Below, one piece after another: positions 6,712 to 14,291 of a stretch of DNA of 64,000 bases. The position numbers and the translations under genes are program-made. This DNA comes from Novosphingobium terrae. Lineage in GTDB: Bacteria > Pseudomonadota > Alphaproteobacteria > Sphingomonadales > Sphingomonadaceae. Location of the stretch: the NCBI RefSeq assembly GCF_017163935.1, contig NZ_JABVZR010000002.1:1612001-1676000 (forward strand), read 5' to 3'. The first letter of the stretch is position 1; each line of letters starts with the position of its first letter. The notes beneath the pieces are model-generated. The model searched no databases and was not told the DNA's origin. It was given only the letters and a program-made list of their open reading frames with translations.

Positions 6712-7583
6712 GGCTGAGCCTTTGCGAAATCGGAGACCGCCGCTGTCTGGTCGGGCCGCAGTGCGTCCATCGCCCCCAGCGGAAGCAACGGTCGGTCCCG
6801 CAACAGTTGCGAAGGGCACCTGCCTTCGACGTTGCCCAGGTTGGGGCGATGTTGCTGATAGCCGACCAATGCGGCCAGATCAGGAGAAAAGGTTCGAGCT
6901 ATTTCAGGGGGATAGATCAGCCACTGGTTTTCATAGGGTTTGAGCCAACCCAGGCAGTAACTGATGATCATGCCTCGCCGGACATCCTGCGAGCGGTTCG
7001 CTCCCGCACCATGTAAGGTAGACCCCAGAAAGACCAGCGCCGCGCCAGGCTTCATTTCGGCAACGATAGGCTCTTCGTCGGGCGTCTGATCGAGGCCGAA
7101 GGGAGCGTGGCTCTCGGGCCAGATCAGTGTCGCGCCATTCTCAGACGTATAATCGGTAAATGGCCACATGACGTTGATGAGATATTCCATCTGTCCCGCA
7201 GCGCCTCGCCACATATCCTGATCGCGGTGCGGGAATTGCTGCGGTGCGCCCGGATAAATCGCGAGACCCTGTGTCAGGTTCAACTGGAGCGTGTCGCAGA
7301 AGGGCCCAAGGATGCTCGCGCAGAGCTGGAGGATTGTAGGATGCATTACGAAATCCGCGGTGTGAGACGATCGTGCGAGCAAGCCCCCGTAACGCTGGGT
7401 CAGCGGACCATAGAAATCGCCCTGGCATAGCGGTGTGTCGGCGAAGGCCGTCGCCAGATCGCTGATCAGGCCGTCTACTTTCTCTTGTGGCATCAGGTCG
7501 GGCAGGATGAGGAAGCCGTTTTCCCGTAGATCCTGAACCAGAGGGCTATGAGGCGGTTGTGCGGGGAGAGCATCATGCTGCAT
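6708..7583 (-). CDS. Phytanoyl-CoA dioxygenase (PhyH) family oxygenase downstream of luxI
   Basis: This 291-residue protein belongs to the Fe(II)/2-oxoglutarate oxygenase family. The metal triad is visible as His119-Arg-Asp121 (FPHRDQDMW) and His191 (TLHGAGANR), with Arg197 as likely 2-oxoglutarate ligand. The start at ATG 7583 has a purine-rich Shine-Dalgarno (GAGGGGG) and overlaps the luxI stop by 11 nt; an upstream ATG at 7607 is less well supported. It overlaps gntR at its 3' end. In several sphingomonads a PhyH-like gene sits next to luxI. Hydroxylation of the acyl chain of the signal or of its precursor is an attractive but unproven role. A lasso-tailoring role is the alternative given the context. 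Confidence 0.85.
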   Translation of the reverse strand: MQHDALPAQPPHSPLVQDLRENGFLILPDLMPQEKVDGLISDLATAFADTPLCQGDFYGPLTQRYGGLLARSSHTADFVMHPTILQLCASILGPFCDTLQLNLTQGLAIYPGAPQQFPHRDQDMWRGAAGQMEYLINVMWPFTDYTSENGATLIWPESHAPFGLDQTPDEEPIVAEMKPGAALVFLGSTLHGAGANRSQDVRRGMIISYCLGWLKPYENQWLIYPPEIARTFSPDLAALVGYQQHRPNLGNVEGRCPSQLLRDRPLLPLGAMDALRPDQTAAVSDFAKAQP

Positions 7584-8190
7584 GGCGCACCCCCTCACTC
7601 CGGTCATGGCGCTGGTAAATTCCGGTCACTTTCAGCAATGACGGCGTCTCTTCTGTGATGTCGATCCGTAAGCCGGTCAGGGTCTGGTCCTGTTTCAATG
7701 CCAGACCTTCCAGGGCGCGACAGTTCCAGCCAAAAGCCTCGATCTGCCTGAACCATCCTATTTCCGCCACGCCGGTGTAGGTTCTGATACCGAAGGCAAG
7801 AGCATAGTCGGCCATCGCGCTGACGAGCTCGTTGCGAGCAGTGAGCCGATCCGAAGCCCTCAGGTTCCGATCGAGGCAAAAGCGTGTGATCTCCCACGTG
7901 TCAGGCCCCTTGGGCGGTCGCGCCCCGCAAAGGTCGGGAAAGAGAGTATCGAGGAGGTGTGGCCGTCCAGTTGGTAGCAGTCTCGTGGAGGCCCGGTGGT
8001 TCCCGTCGGCGTCGCTCAGGACCAGATAGATAGCGCCGGGTTCATCGAAGCGATCGACTTCATAGGAATCCTCGAGGACCGGCAAATCCCATTTGAGGAG
8101 GTCGATAAACACGCGCTTTCGGGCCTCAAACATCGATCGTAGAATGGGATCTGACCGCCAGTTCGAGGTATAGTGAAGGACATGAAACAT
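7573..8190 (-). CDS. luxI: Acyl-homoserine-lactone synthase (LuxI family)
   Basis: This 205-residue protein makes N-acyl-homoserine lactones from S-adenosylmethionine and an acyl-ACP or acyl-CoA. All family-invariant residues are in place: Arg24, Phe28, Trp34, Asp46, Asp49, Arg70, Phe84, Glu100 and Arg103. The start MFHVLHYTSN follows a perfect Shine-Dalgarno AAAGGAG; a longer frame beginning at 8220 adds ten residues and would place the ribosome site inside the gene. It lies downstream of luxR on the same strand with about 76 bp between them, and is coupled to phyH by overlap. A small palindrome upstream could be the LuxR site. The acyl chain length of the signal cannot be told from sequence. 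Confidence 0.93.
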   Translation of the reverse strand: MFHVLHYTSNWRSDPILRSMFEARKRVFIDLLKWDLPVLEDSYEVDRFDEPGAIYLVLSDADGNHRASTRLLPTGRPHLLDTLFPDLCGARPPKGPDTWEITRFCLDRNLRASDRLTARNELVSAMADYALAFGIRTYTGVAEIGWFRQIEAFGWNCRALEGLALKQDQTLTGLRIDITEETPSLLKVTGIYQRHDRSEGVRHAA

Positions 8191-8247
8191 GGCTTGCTCT
8201 CCTTTGTCTGAGGAGAGCAAGCGTCCATTCCCGCAGAAAAATCGTCT

Positions 8248-8265
8248 ATTCCCCTAAAAGGGAAT
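8248..8265. promoter_or_regulatory. Candidate lux-box-like palindrome upstream of luxI
   Basis: ATTCCC and GGGAAT flank a 6-bp centre, 58 bp before the luxI ATG and immediately after the luxR stop. A further half site CCATTCCC lies at 8225-8232. The size and position fit a LuxR operator, though the sequence differs from the classical lux box. It could also act as a weak luxR transcript end. Confidence 0.4.
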
Positions 8266-8266
8266 G

Positions 8267-9031
8267 TCAGCCGGCGGCCAAATCCCCCAGACTGAGCGTC
8301 CCATCGAGCAATGTCCGGGTGATCAGCAATGTTCGCTTATGCACACCATATCGCGCCAGGGCGTCTTTGGCATGCTTTTTGACAGTGACCTCCTGGCATT
8401 TTTCGATCTGGCTGATTTCCCAGTCGGATTTGCCCAGCATGGACCATGTAAGACAGCGGATCTGTGCGGCAGTCAGGATGGGCATTGCCAGAGGGGCCGG
8501 GCGCATCTTCCAGAGCCGTCGTGCGGCGTCGAAGGCGTGCAGGGCGATCTGAGGGGCGATCGCAAGCATTTCGTATGGGATCGGCCGCCCGACCGCCATA
8601 GCGAAGGAAACAGAGCCATTGGATTCACCGGGGACGTGCACTGGTACGGTATAACCATCACCGATGCCACAATCCTCGGCATTGGCGAACACTGCCCAAT
8701 CCTCGCGGCGCATCTGGATCATATTGGAGATCTCGGTCCACAGGAACGGTTGAGCCTGCGTATGGCTTGCCCGATGGACCGGGTCGGTTCTTCCCATTCG
8801 CCGGCCGTCGAACTGCAGCGCCCACAGCGCGGGGTAATCATGCACACGAATAACGGTGCCGACACCCTCGAAAATGTCGGCGTGCTGGGTCAGGGCCACG
8901 TAATCGAAACCCATGACCGTCTTGACCTCGATAAGAGCGCGTCGAAAGGCTGCAACGGAATCGACCACGGCCATCTCCGCTTTGAAATCTTCCAGAATCT
9001 TGAATCGGATCATTTTGTTTTCGATCGACAT
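8267..9031 (-). CDS. luxR: LuxR-family regulator with autoinducer-binding domain
   Basis: This 254-residue protein has an N-terminal autoinducer-binding domain of about 165 residues, with the aromatic and Asp residues expected around the ligand pocket (FDYVALTQHADIF, WALQFDGRRMG, W, and FAMAVGRPIPYE). A C-terminal GerE/LuxR helix-turn-helix follows (LTAAQIRCLTWSMLGKSDWE and ALARYGVHKRTLL). The usual Glu in the LTxRE segment is replaced by Gln-Ile. It lies directly upstream of luxI on the same strand and is the natural cognate receptor. About 240 bp separate it from the divergent MNT-HEPN gene. A GTGG...CCAC imperfect inverted repeat (9121-9139) in that gap could be a second operator, weakly supported. 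Confidence 0.88.
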   Translation of the reverse strand: MSIENKMIRFKILEDFKAEMAVVDSVAAFRRALIEVKTVMGFDYVALTQHADIFEGVGTVIRVHDYPALWALQFDGRRMGRTDPVHRASHTQAQPFLWTEISNMIQMRREDWAVFANAEDCGIGDGYTVPVHVPGESNGSVSFAMAVGRPIPYEMLAIAPQIALHAFDAARRLWKMRPAPLAMPILTAAQIRCLTWSMLGKSDWEISQIEKCQEVTVKKHAKDALARYGVHKRTLLITRTLLDGTLSLGDLAAG

Positions 9032-9270
9032 GCAGCGAGCGCCTCAGGCCGCTTGAGCCGAGCGATCGTCCTTCCCCTTGAGCTGGGGCCAAGCCAGGGT
9101 CTCACTCCGACAGTGGCCAAGTGGTACAGGTAGGTCCACCCATTTCAAGAGGATGGACGGAATTTTATATTTCGAAATTATGACATCAGCAAGCTATTAT
9201 GACCAAGTCACTTTCCGGAGCAAGTTAGCCAGCCTCTTGCCAAAGGAGGCGGGTTGGAGACAATAGGATC

Positions 9271-10200
9271 ATGCGAACCGATCTTGATCATCTACCCGCC
9301 CGGCAGCAGGACGAACTGGCCTATGTTACGGATCTGCTCCTGACCGGCTTCGCCAAGGCAACAACATCAAAGACACAAGCATGGTGCCGCAATGGCAAAG
9401 TTCAGAAGATCGTCCTCTTTGGAAGCTACGCGCGAAGCGACTGGGTGGATGAACCTCAGAATGGCTATCAATCGGATTTCGACCTGCTGGTGATCGTTAG
9501 TCACCCGGCGCTCACAGATCCGGCGGGCTACTGGTATGATGCCGAGGAGGAGATCCTGCGCGACCCCCGTGTCGGCCGGCTGGTCAACATCATCGTCCAC
9601 ACGCTGGCCGAGGTGAACCAGAGCATCGAAAAGGGCGAGTATTTCTGGACGGACATCGCGCGCGACGGGATTCTGCTGCATGATCGGCCTGGCCATCCCT
9701 TGGCCGTGCCCAGACCGCGGACCGCCAAGGACGCATTCTCGATGGCGAGCGGCTATTTTACGAACTGGCTCGGCATGGTCGATAATGCGATGTGGTTAGC
9801 AAAAACCTCGGCCGCCCGAGGAGACATTTCGGCTCGCAGGGACGCAGCCTTTTTGCTCCATCAGGCGACTGAACGAGCCTATTCCTGCTATCTGCTGGTG
9901 ACAGCTTTCTACGTGCCAAGATCGCACAACATCAAATTCCTCCGATCATTGGCAGAGGGGCGTGAGCCACGCTTGATCGATGTATGGCCGCGAGTTCAGC
10001 GGGCTGATCGTCGCCTCTTCGAACTGCTCAAGCGCGCATATGTCGAAGCGCGCTATTCCGATGAATATCAGATCGATCTCTCCGAGCTTGCGGTTCTGGA
10101 GAATTGGGTACGAAATTTGAGAGACCGGGTCGAAGCGCTGTGCCTCGAGCAGATCGATCGCCTTGCAATCAATGCCGGCAGTGCGGATGCTGGCCAATAA
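9271..10200 (+). CDS. Fused nucleotidyltransferase (MNT) and HEPN domain protein
   Basis: This 309-residue protein has an N-terminal minimal nucleotidyltransferase domain, with GSYARSDW at 51-58 and the metal-binding SDFDLLVIV (Asp69, Asp71). Its C-terminal half is HEPN-like: helical, with RRDAAFLLHQATERAYSC and the usual late ARYSDEY. Separate MNT and HEPN proteins form type VII toxin-antitoxin pairs in which the MNT modifies and silences the HEPN ribonuclease. Fused forms are known. Here it sits between two LuxR-type regulators and is divergent from luxR. Whether it is a housekeeping toxin-antitoxin or a part of the quorum circuit is not clear from sequence. Confidence 0.82.
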   Translation: MRTDLDHLPARQQDELAYVTDLLLTGFAKATTSKTQAWCRNGKVQKIVLFGSYARSDWVDEPQNGYQSDFDLLVIVSHPALTDPAGYWYDAEEEILRDPRVGRLVNIIVHTLAEVNQSIEKGEYFWTDIARDGILLHDRPGHPLAVPRPRTAKDAFSMASGYFTNWLGMVDNAMWLAKTSAARGDISARRDAAFLLHQATERAYSCYLLVTAFYVPRSHNIKFLRSLAEGREPRLIDVWPRVQRADRRLFELLKRAYVEARYSDEYQIDLSELAVLENWVRNLRDRVEALCLEQIDRLAINAGSADAGQ

Positions 10201-10273
10201 CGGGACTGTCTTCAGGACTCTCCAGGCGATGAGGTAAGGCCGGGACAGGCGTTCTCCAACAAATGGGGGCTCC

Positions 10274-11020
10274 ATGCGGTTGCACCGATTGGTCGAGACG
10301 TTCGATGAGAGTGTGCGCCGCTGCCATACGCTCGGCGACATTGCCCATCTGCTGGAGACGGCCGGTTGCGAGATGGGCTTTGAGCGATTTGCCATGGCGC
10401 ATGGGCTCTGGTTTCAGCGTCCTGAGGCGCGGCTGATCCGGATCGATAATTATGGCGACTACGGCGAGCAGTTCATTTCGCGAAAAGATTACCTTCACGA
10501 TCCTGTGATGAATGCAGGGCAGAGGGCAAGCAAGCCCTTCGGCTGGTCCCAGCTGGGAGGACTCACCCGACTTGGTCGGCGCCAGATGAGTATCTTGATA
10601 GAAGCGGAGCGGCACGGCATTCGTAGCGGACTAACCCTGCCTGTCGGCGTCCCTGGTGAGCCGTGGGGTAGTTGTTCCTTTGCGACCAGCAAACAAGAAC
10701 TTCCCTCCCGTTGGCATTGCCGCGCAGCGATGGCTATTGCCGCCAGCGCCTTCCATGAGGCGAGGAGGCTCTGCGGCTATCCGGCAAGGGCGCAGGAACT
10801 GCCCGTGATTAGCCGACGCAAAATCGAGATATTGCAGCGGGCGGCGCTGGGGGAAACAGATCCGGAAATCGCGATGATCCTGGGGCTCAGCCGCAGCACG
10901 ATCGAAACTTACATGACCCAACTCAGGCAGGCCTTCAACGTGGGGACGCGCACCCAACTGTGTGTCTATGCCCTGCGAGCGGGTTTGATCGGGTTCGAGG
11001 ATATTTTATCAGGATTCTAG
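10274..11020 (+). CDS. Second LuxR-family regulator with autoinducer-binding domain (orphan)
   Basis: This 248-residue protein has the same architecture as the luxR product at 8267-9031: an autoinducer-binding domain (FERFAMAHGLWF, DYLHDPVM, W, GLTLPVGVPGEPWGSCSFA) and a C-terminal helix-turn-helix (RKIEILQRAALGETDPEIA and STIETYMTQLRQAFNVGTRT). Only one luxI is present, so this gene is a candidate solo receptor that senses the same or a foreign signal. It lies 73 bp after the MNT-HEPN gene on the same strand. The DNA-binding helix differs from that of the first LuxR, so the operators probably differ too. Confidence 0.86.
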   Translation: MRLHRLVETFDESVRRCHTLGDIAHLLETAGCEMGFERFAMAHGLWFQRPEARLIRIDNYGDYGEQFISRKDYLHDPVMNAGQRASKPFGWSQLGGLTRLGRRQMSILIEAERHGIRSGLTLPVGVPGEPWGSCSFATSKQELPSRWHCRAAMAIAASAFHEARRLCGYPARAQELPVISRRKIEILQRAALGETDPEIAMILGLSRSTIETYMTQLRQAFNVGTRTQLCVYALRAGLIGFEDILSGF

Positions 11021-11080
11021 GGATGCCGCGAGCATGCGGTTTCTGCTCCCATCGGACCTGTCCAATGTGGGAGACAGGCA

Positions 11081-11293
11081 ATGGCGAACAACCGACCTTT
11101 CCTCAACACGAGGCAAGCCAGCTTTTACCTGGGTATTTCGATAACGACGCTGCAGCGTCTGCGCCGGTGCGGGCAGGGGCCAATCTTTCGGCAGCATTCC
11201 AGATTCATTCTTTACCACGTCGATGATCTCAACACATGGTCGCTGGCCAACAGCAGTGCGCCAAGTCCTGTTGGGGAGATTGGCAATGGTTAG
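11081..11293 (+). CDS. Small helix-turn-helix (MerR/excisionase-like) protein
   Basis: This 70-residue protein matches the short winged-helix DNA-binding proteins of the HTH_17 type: LNTRQASFYLGISITTLQRLRRCGQGP, then a hairpin region with YHVDDLNTW. Such proteins act as excisionases or as small regulators of mobile elements. It overlaps the following peptidase gene by 8 nt, so they form one unit. Proteins like this are often found in front of traF on integrative conjugative elements, which fits the next two genes. Confidence 0.72.
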   Translation: MANNRPFLNTRQASFYLGISITTLQRLRRCGQGPIFRQHSRFILYHVDDLNTWSLANSSAPSPVGEIGNG

Positions 11294-11837
11294 TCGATTT
11301 CTGCAGGTAACGTCGCATTGGTCGCACGTAGCGCCGCCACGCCGGGTAGCTTGGCTGTTCGTTATTGGCGGCATTGGTCTCGGCGCCTTGGCAACCAGCG
11401 GATTTCATCCGCGCCCATTGGTTATATGGAACGCCTCGGGAAGCATGCCGTTGGGTCTGTACATCATCTCAACACCAGTTGCTGTCAGGACTGGGGACGT
11501 CGTTGTTGCACGGTTGCCAGCGGGCTGGCGCAAATTTGCCAGCCAACGGCGCTACATTCCATCAACCGTCCCGATCCTAAAGCGTGTGGCCGCAATGACC
11601 GGCGACGCGGTTTGTGCCCAAGGGGCAATAGTGACCATCAATGGCCGTGAGGTTGCCCGACGCAGGCTTGAAGACGGTCAGGGGCGGTCGCTCCCGTGGT
11701 GGAGAGGATGCATGGTCATCCCAAAAGGAGGCCTTTTCCTGCTCGCTCAAAACGCAGGATCTTTTGACGGCCGATATCTAGGTCCAAGCCGACAGCAGGA
11801 CTTGATTGGGAAGGCGAGGCCGATATGGACATTTTGA
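11286..11837 (+). CDS. traF: TraF-like S26-family signal peptidase
   Basis: This 183-residue protein has one N-terminal membrane segment (VAWLFVIGGIGLGALATSGF) and the S26 catalytic dyad: Ser53 in NASGSMPLG and Lys99 in VPILKRVAAM. TraF proteins process or cyclise the conjugative pilin in IncP-type transfer systems. I start at ATG 11286 behind GGGGAG; an in-frame upstream extension lies inside the HTH gene. It overlaps the transglycosylase gene by 13 nt. No other transfer genes are visible, so this may be a residual module of a lost conjugative element. Confidence 0.82.
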   Translation: MVSRFLQVTSHWSHVAPPRRVAWLFVIGGIGLGALATSGFHPRPLVIWNASGSMPLGLYIISTPVAVRTGDVVVARLPAGWRKFASQRRYIPSTVPILKRVAAMTGDAVCAQGAIVTINGREVARRRLEDGQGRSLPWWRGCMVIPKGGLFLLAQNAGSFDGRYLGPSRQQDLIGKARPIWTF

Positions 11838-12412
11838 AATGTGCGACCGCAGCGGCGACAATCTTAATGCTCCCGGTCGTGGCGCAGGCCCAAAGCGTTG
11901 GAGCCTGGACTCCATTGATTTCGGAAGCATCAAAACGGTTCAACCTGCCTGCGGAGTGGATCGAACGGGTGATGGCCCTTGAAAGCAGGGGGCAAACGCT
12001 TTGGCATGGCAAGCCGATTACGAGCTCGGCAGGTGCAATGGGGCTTATGCAACTGATGCCGCATACGTGGGCCTCGATCAGGCAGACCCTCAATCTTGGT
12101 CCAAACCCCTACGATCCCCACGATAACATCGTTGCTGGCGCCTATTACCTCAGGCGTATGTATGATCGCTTCGGTTATCCGGGGTTGTTCGGCGCCTACA
12201 ACGCGGGGCCAGGGCGATACGCCGAACATCTTTCGGGCAGGCGCCTGCCGGAGGAAACCCAGGAATATCTGGCGATGGCTACCATGGGCGACCGGGGCGC
12301 ACGGCTGAGCACGTTTCGTGCACCAGAGCCAAGCAATGCCATATTCTTTCTTAAATCGGGCCAGGCTGCGCAGATCGTCGCTGCATCTGTAGAGGCTACG
12401 GGAGGAATGTGA
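11825..12412 (+). CDS. Lytic transglycosylase (SLT domain)
   Basis: This 195-residue secreted enzyme cleaves peptidoglycan between MurNAc and GlcNAc. A signal peptide (to AQAQ) is followed by the SLT fold: the catalytic Glu53 in ALESRG, then AMGLMQLMPHTW, NIVAGAYYLRRMYDRFG, and AYNAGPGRY. Such specialised transglycosylases open the cell wall for conjugation machinery, which fits the TraF neighbour. It overlaps traF by 13 nt, and its stop overlaps the next ATG (TGATG). Confidence 0.88.
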   Translation: MDILKCATAAATILMLPVVAQAQSVGAWTPLISEASKRFNLPAEWIERVMALESRGQTLWHGKPITSSAGAMGLMQLMPHTWASIRQTLNLGPNPYDPHDNIVAGAYYLRRMYDRFGYPGLFGAYNAGPGRYAEHLSGRRLPEETQEYLAMATMGDRGARLSTFRAPEPSNAIFFLKSGQAAQIVAASVEATGGM

Positions 12413-12729
12413 TGGAAAATCGGGAAGTGCTCAGCGGGACATTCAACGGCTTGAGCAGGCTTGAGATGTGTGTCCTGAATGTTCTCGCAGGGGCTACAGA
12501 GGGCGCGCTGTTTGGGGTGTTCGACGACTACCGAACGTATTTGCGAAAGCTTCGGTCGATGCGGCCTCCGCTTGCTGAACGTTCATGGAGCCTTCTGCCA
12601 TGGAATGCGGTTTGGAGGATTACCGCCGAAGGTCGGAAGAGCCTGAGGGAGTTTGGTCACAATCCCCATTTCGAATGGGAGCACGTGCCTGGAGTGGTCG
12701 ATATCGATCCACGGGAGATAGGTTCTTAA
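12412..12729 (+). CDS. Hypothetical 105-aa protein, last gene of the traF unit
   Basis: I do not recognise this protein. It starts at ATG 12412, overlapping the transglycosylase stop by one base. The sequence is soluble with two Trp-rich stretches (SWSLLPWNAVWRITAEGRKSL). The phrase WRITAEGRKSLREF resembles the end of a winged-helix DNA-binding domain, so a small DNA-binding role is possible. It is transcriptionally and translationally coupled to the HTH-traF-SLT set. Confidence 0.6.
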   Translation: MENREVLSGTFNGLSRLEMCVLNVLAGATEGALFGVFDDYRTYLRKLRSMRPPLAERSWSLLPWNAVWRITAEGRKSLREFGHNPHFEWEHVPGVVDIDPREIGS

Positions 12730-13110
12730 CCATAGATGACAGTGCCATCACGGCTCGCGAAGTCAGCGGCGCCGGGTCCGTGATTCAACAATGCGGTAGT
12801 TCGTGCGCTGGACAATTCCTAACTATCAGTCCGAGCCCAAAGCCCTGTTAAGCTAGCGTATCTCGAATTATTTACCACACTCCACTTTTCGCGACGGTCC
12901 ATTCGAATACGGCTTGCGCGAATAAAAAATTTATAGGATTTAAATGCCAACTAGGGCACTTGGTGTTCGATTCGGCGCCGCTTCTCCCGACTAGAGCAGT
13001 CGGACGGGAGAGGATTGGCTGAGGCATGGCGTGCGGAATAGGTTCGAACGCCAAGGAAAGCACAAGTCCGAGACTAAGGTGTGGGGCGAGAAACCTGCGG
13101 TGGGAGCTAT
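12730..13110. other. Intergenic region, no gene seen
   Basis: There is no convincing reading frame or RNA gene in these ~380 bp. The second half is AT-rich and carries an imperfect hairpin of CTCCCG...CGGGAG type near 12985-13010 without a T-tract. It separates the traF unit from the AT-richer secretion island. Confidence 0.5.
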
Positions 13111-13785
13111 ATGACACTTTGGCGCCGACTTCACGCAAGCACTTCCTGTCAACTATTTGAAAAGCTCACTGCTGATCAAATAGCAGGATTGATTGTCTTG
13201 GTAAGCATCTTGGGAGAATTAATCCCAAAGGGAGCTTATGCAACGGCGCGAATTCCAACACAGCAGAGTGCCAAGAATTTGTCACAAGGTGATCAAAAGC
13301 ATAATATAAGAAAATTCGTAGAGAATATTGACAGACTCAGTATTGAAAAATGGAATTTTTATCCAGTAAATGAGCGATCAAGGACTCAGGCATTGGATTT
13401 GGCGACGAAGCTTGCGGGTGAGGGGATGAAATTACATCCTACAGACCAACCATTCCAACAAGCGAACATATTTGATTTTATCAAGGTCGATGAACCGATC
13501 GCGACGATGTGCAAAGAGGTGCACTTCGATATGGTGGCTACCCAAATTTCGATGAAGTGCAAAAATCCAGATGAGGCAGTCATTGACGCACTTCCAAAGA
13601 TTCTAGGGAAGCCGATTACATCAACCGAAGGGCCTGTTGCCGATCCCCACGGCACAAAAATCCCTAAGGTGGATCAGATAATATTCTACACAACGACCTA
13701 TCGTCGAAAAGGCGGGTATTATATTTTTTCGGGTCAAAAGCGCGGTAGCTTTGATGAATTGAGGGTAACTGTGATTTCTAAATAG
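13111..13785 (+). CDS. Hypothetical exported or membrane-anchored protein (224 aa)
   Basis: The function is not recognised. I start at ATG 13111 behind GGGAG. The N-terminus contains one hydrophobic stretch (IAGLIVLVSILGELIPKGAY) that may be a late signal anchor. The rest is polar with three Cys residues and no motif I know. Base composition is AT-richer than the region before it. It lies upstream of the beta-propeller gene and the large T1SS-type substrate gene and may belong to that unit, though 330 bp separate them. Confidence 0.6.
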   Translation: MTLWRRLHASTSCQLFEKLTADQIAGLIVLVSILGELIPKGAYATARIPTQQSAKNLSQGDQKHNIRKFVENIDRLSIEKWNFYPVNERSRTQALDLATKLAGEGMKLHPTDQPFQQANIFDFIKVDEPIATMCKEVHFDMVATQISMKCKNPDEAVIDALPKILGKPITSTEGPVADPHGTKIPKVDQIIFYTTTYRRKGGYYIFSGQKRGSFDELRVTVISK

Positions 13786-13844
13786 AACCACCCAAAAAAT
13801 AGGAAATTGGAGACCGGTTTGGCCGTTCAAGGCCTCACCAGTTG

Positions 13845-14291
13845 ATGAGCAATGCAGTGGCTGCTGGTGCTCTCACCCAGCTTCAGGTCAACGTTATCGT
13901 GGTAGCGGCAGGCCAATCCGAATTAGATAAGGGTTTTCTGGTCGTTCGGCCTGACTTGAACCCAAAAGGCTTTCTATGCGTCGATAAAATCTTCCGAGTA
14001 TTCGGAGGAACCTCATTGTATAAAGTCGCCAACTTGGATTTAAATTTCTCAGGTGACTATATATTTTTTATATGGCATGGTGCAACTCCCATAAAGTCTG
14101 CGAGAATTCCCCATGAAAAAAGCAGGTACTATTGGAATATTCGGAGTCGCATCGGCGCTGATGATTCCTTTAATCGGAGCGACGATGGGGGCGCAAAACG
14201 CGAGTCAAGACTCGATATTTGTCAAATCCGAGAATTTCGGAGATTTGGAAGTAATCTCCAAAATCAAAAATCGGTATGGAAAAAATTTTGA
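13845..14291 (+). CDS. Doubtful ORF in the gap before the beta-propeller gene
   Basis: An open frame of 148 codons starts at ATG 13845 and overlaps the well-supported next gene by 179 bp. The part before the overlap reads like protein (QLQVNVIVVAAGQSELDKGF and YKVANLDLNFSGDYIFFIW), the overlapping part does not. It may be a decayed or frameshifted gene. If it is not real, 13786-14112 holds nothing I can identify. Confidence 0.25.
   Translation: MSNAVAAGALTQLQVNVIVVAAGQSELDKGFLVVRPDLNPKGFLCVDKIFRVFGGTSLYKVANLDLNFSGDYIFFIWHGATPIKSARIPHEKSRYYWNIRSRIGADDSFNRSDDGGAKRESRLDICQIREFRRFGSNLQNQKSVWKKF

Noticed and set aside
12950..12985. GGTGTTCGATTC-like segment considered as a tRNA T-arm
   Set aside because: No acceptor stem, D-arm or anticodon arm could be built around it.
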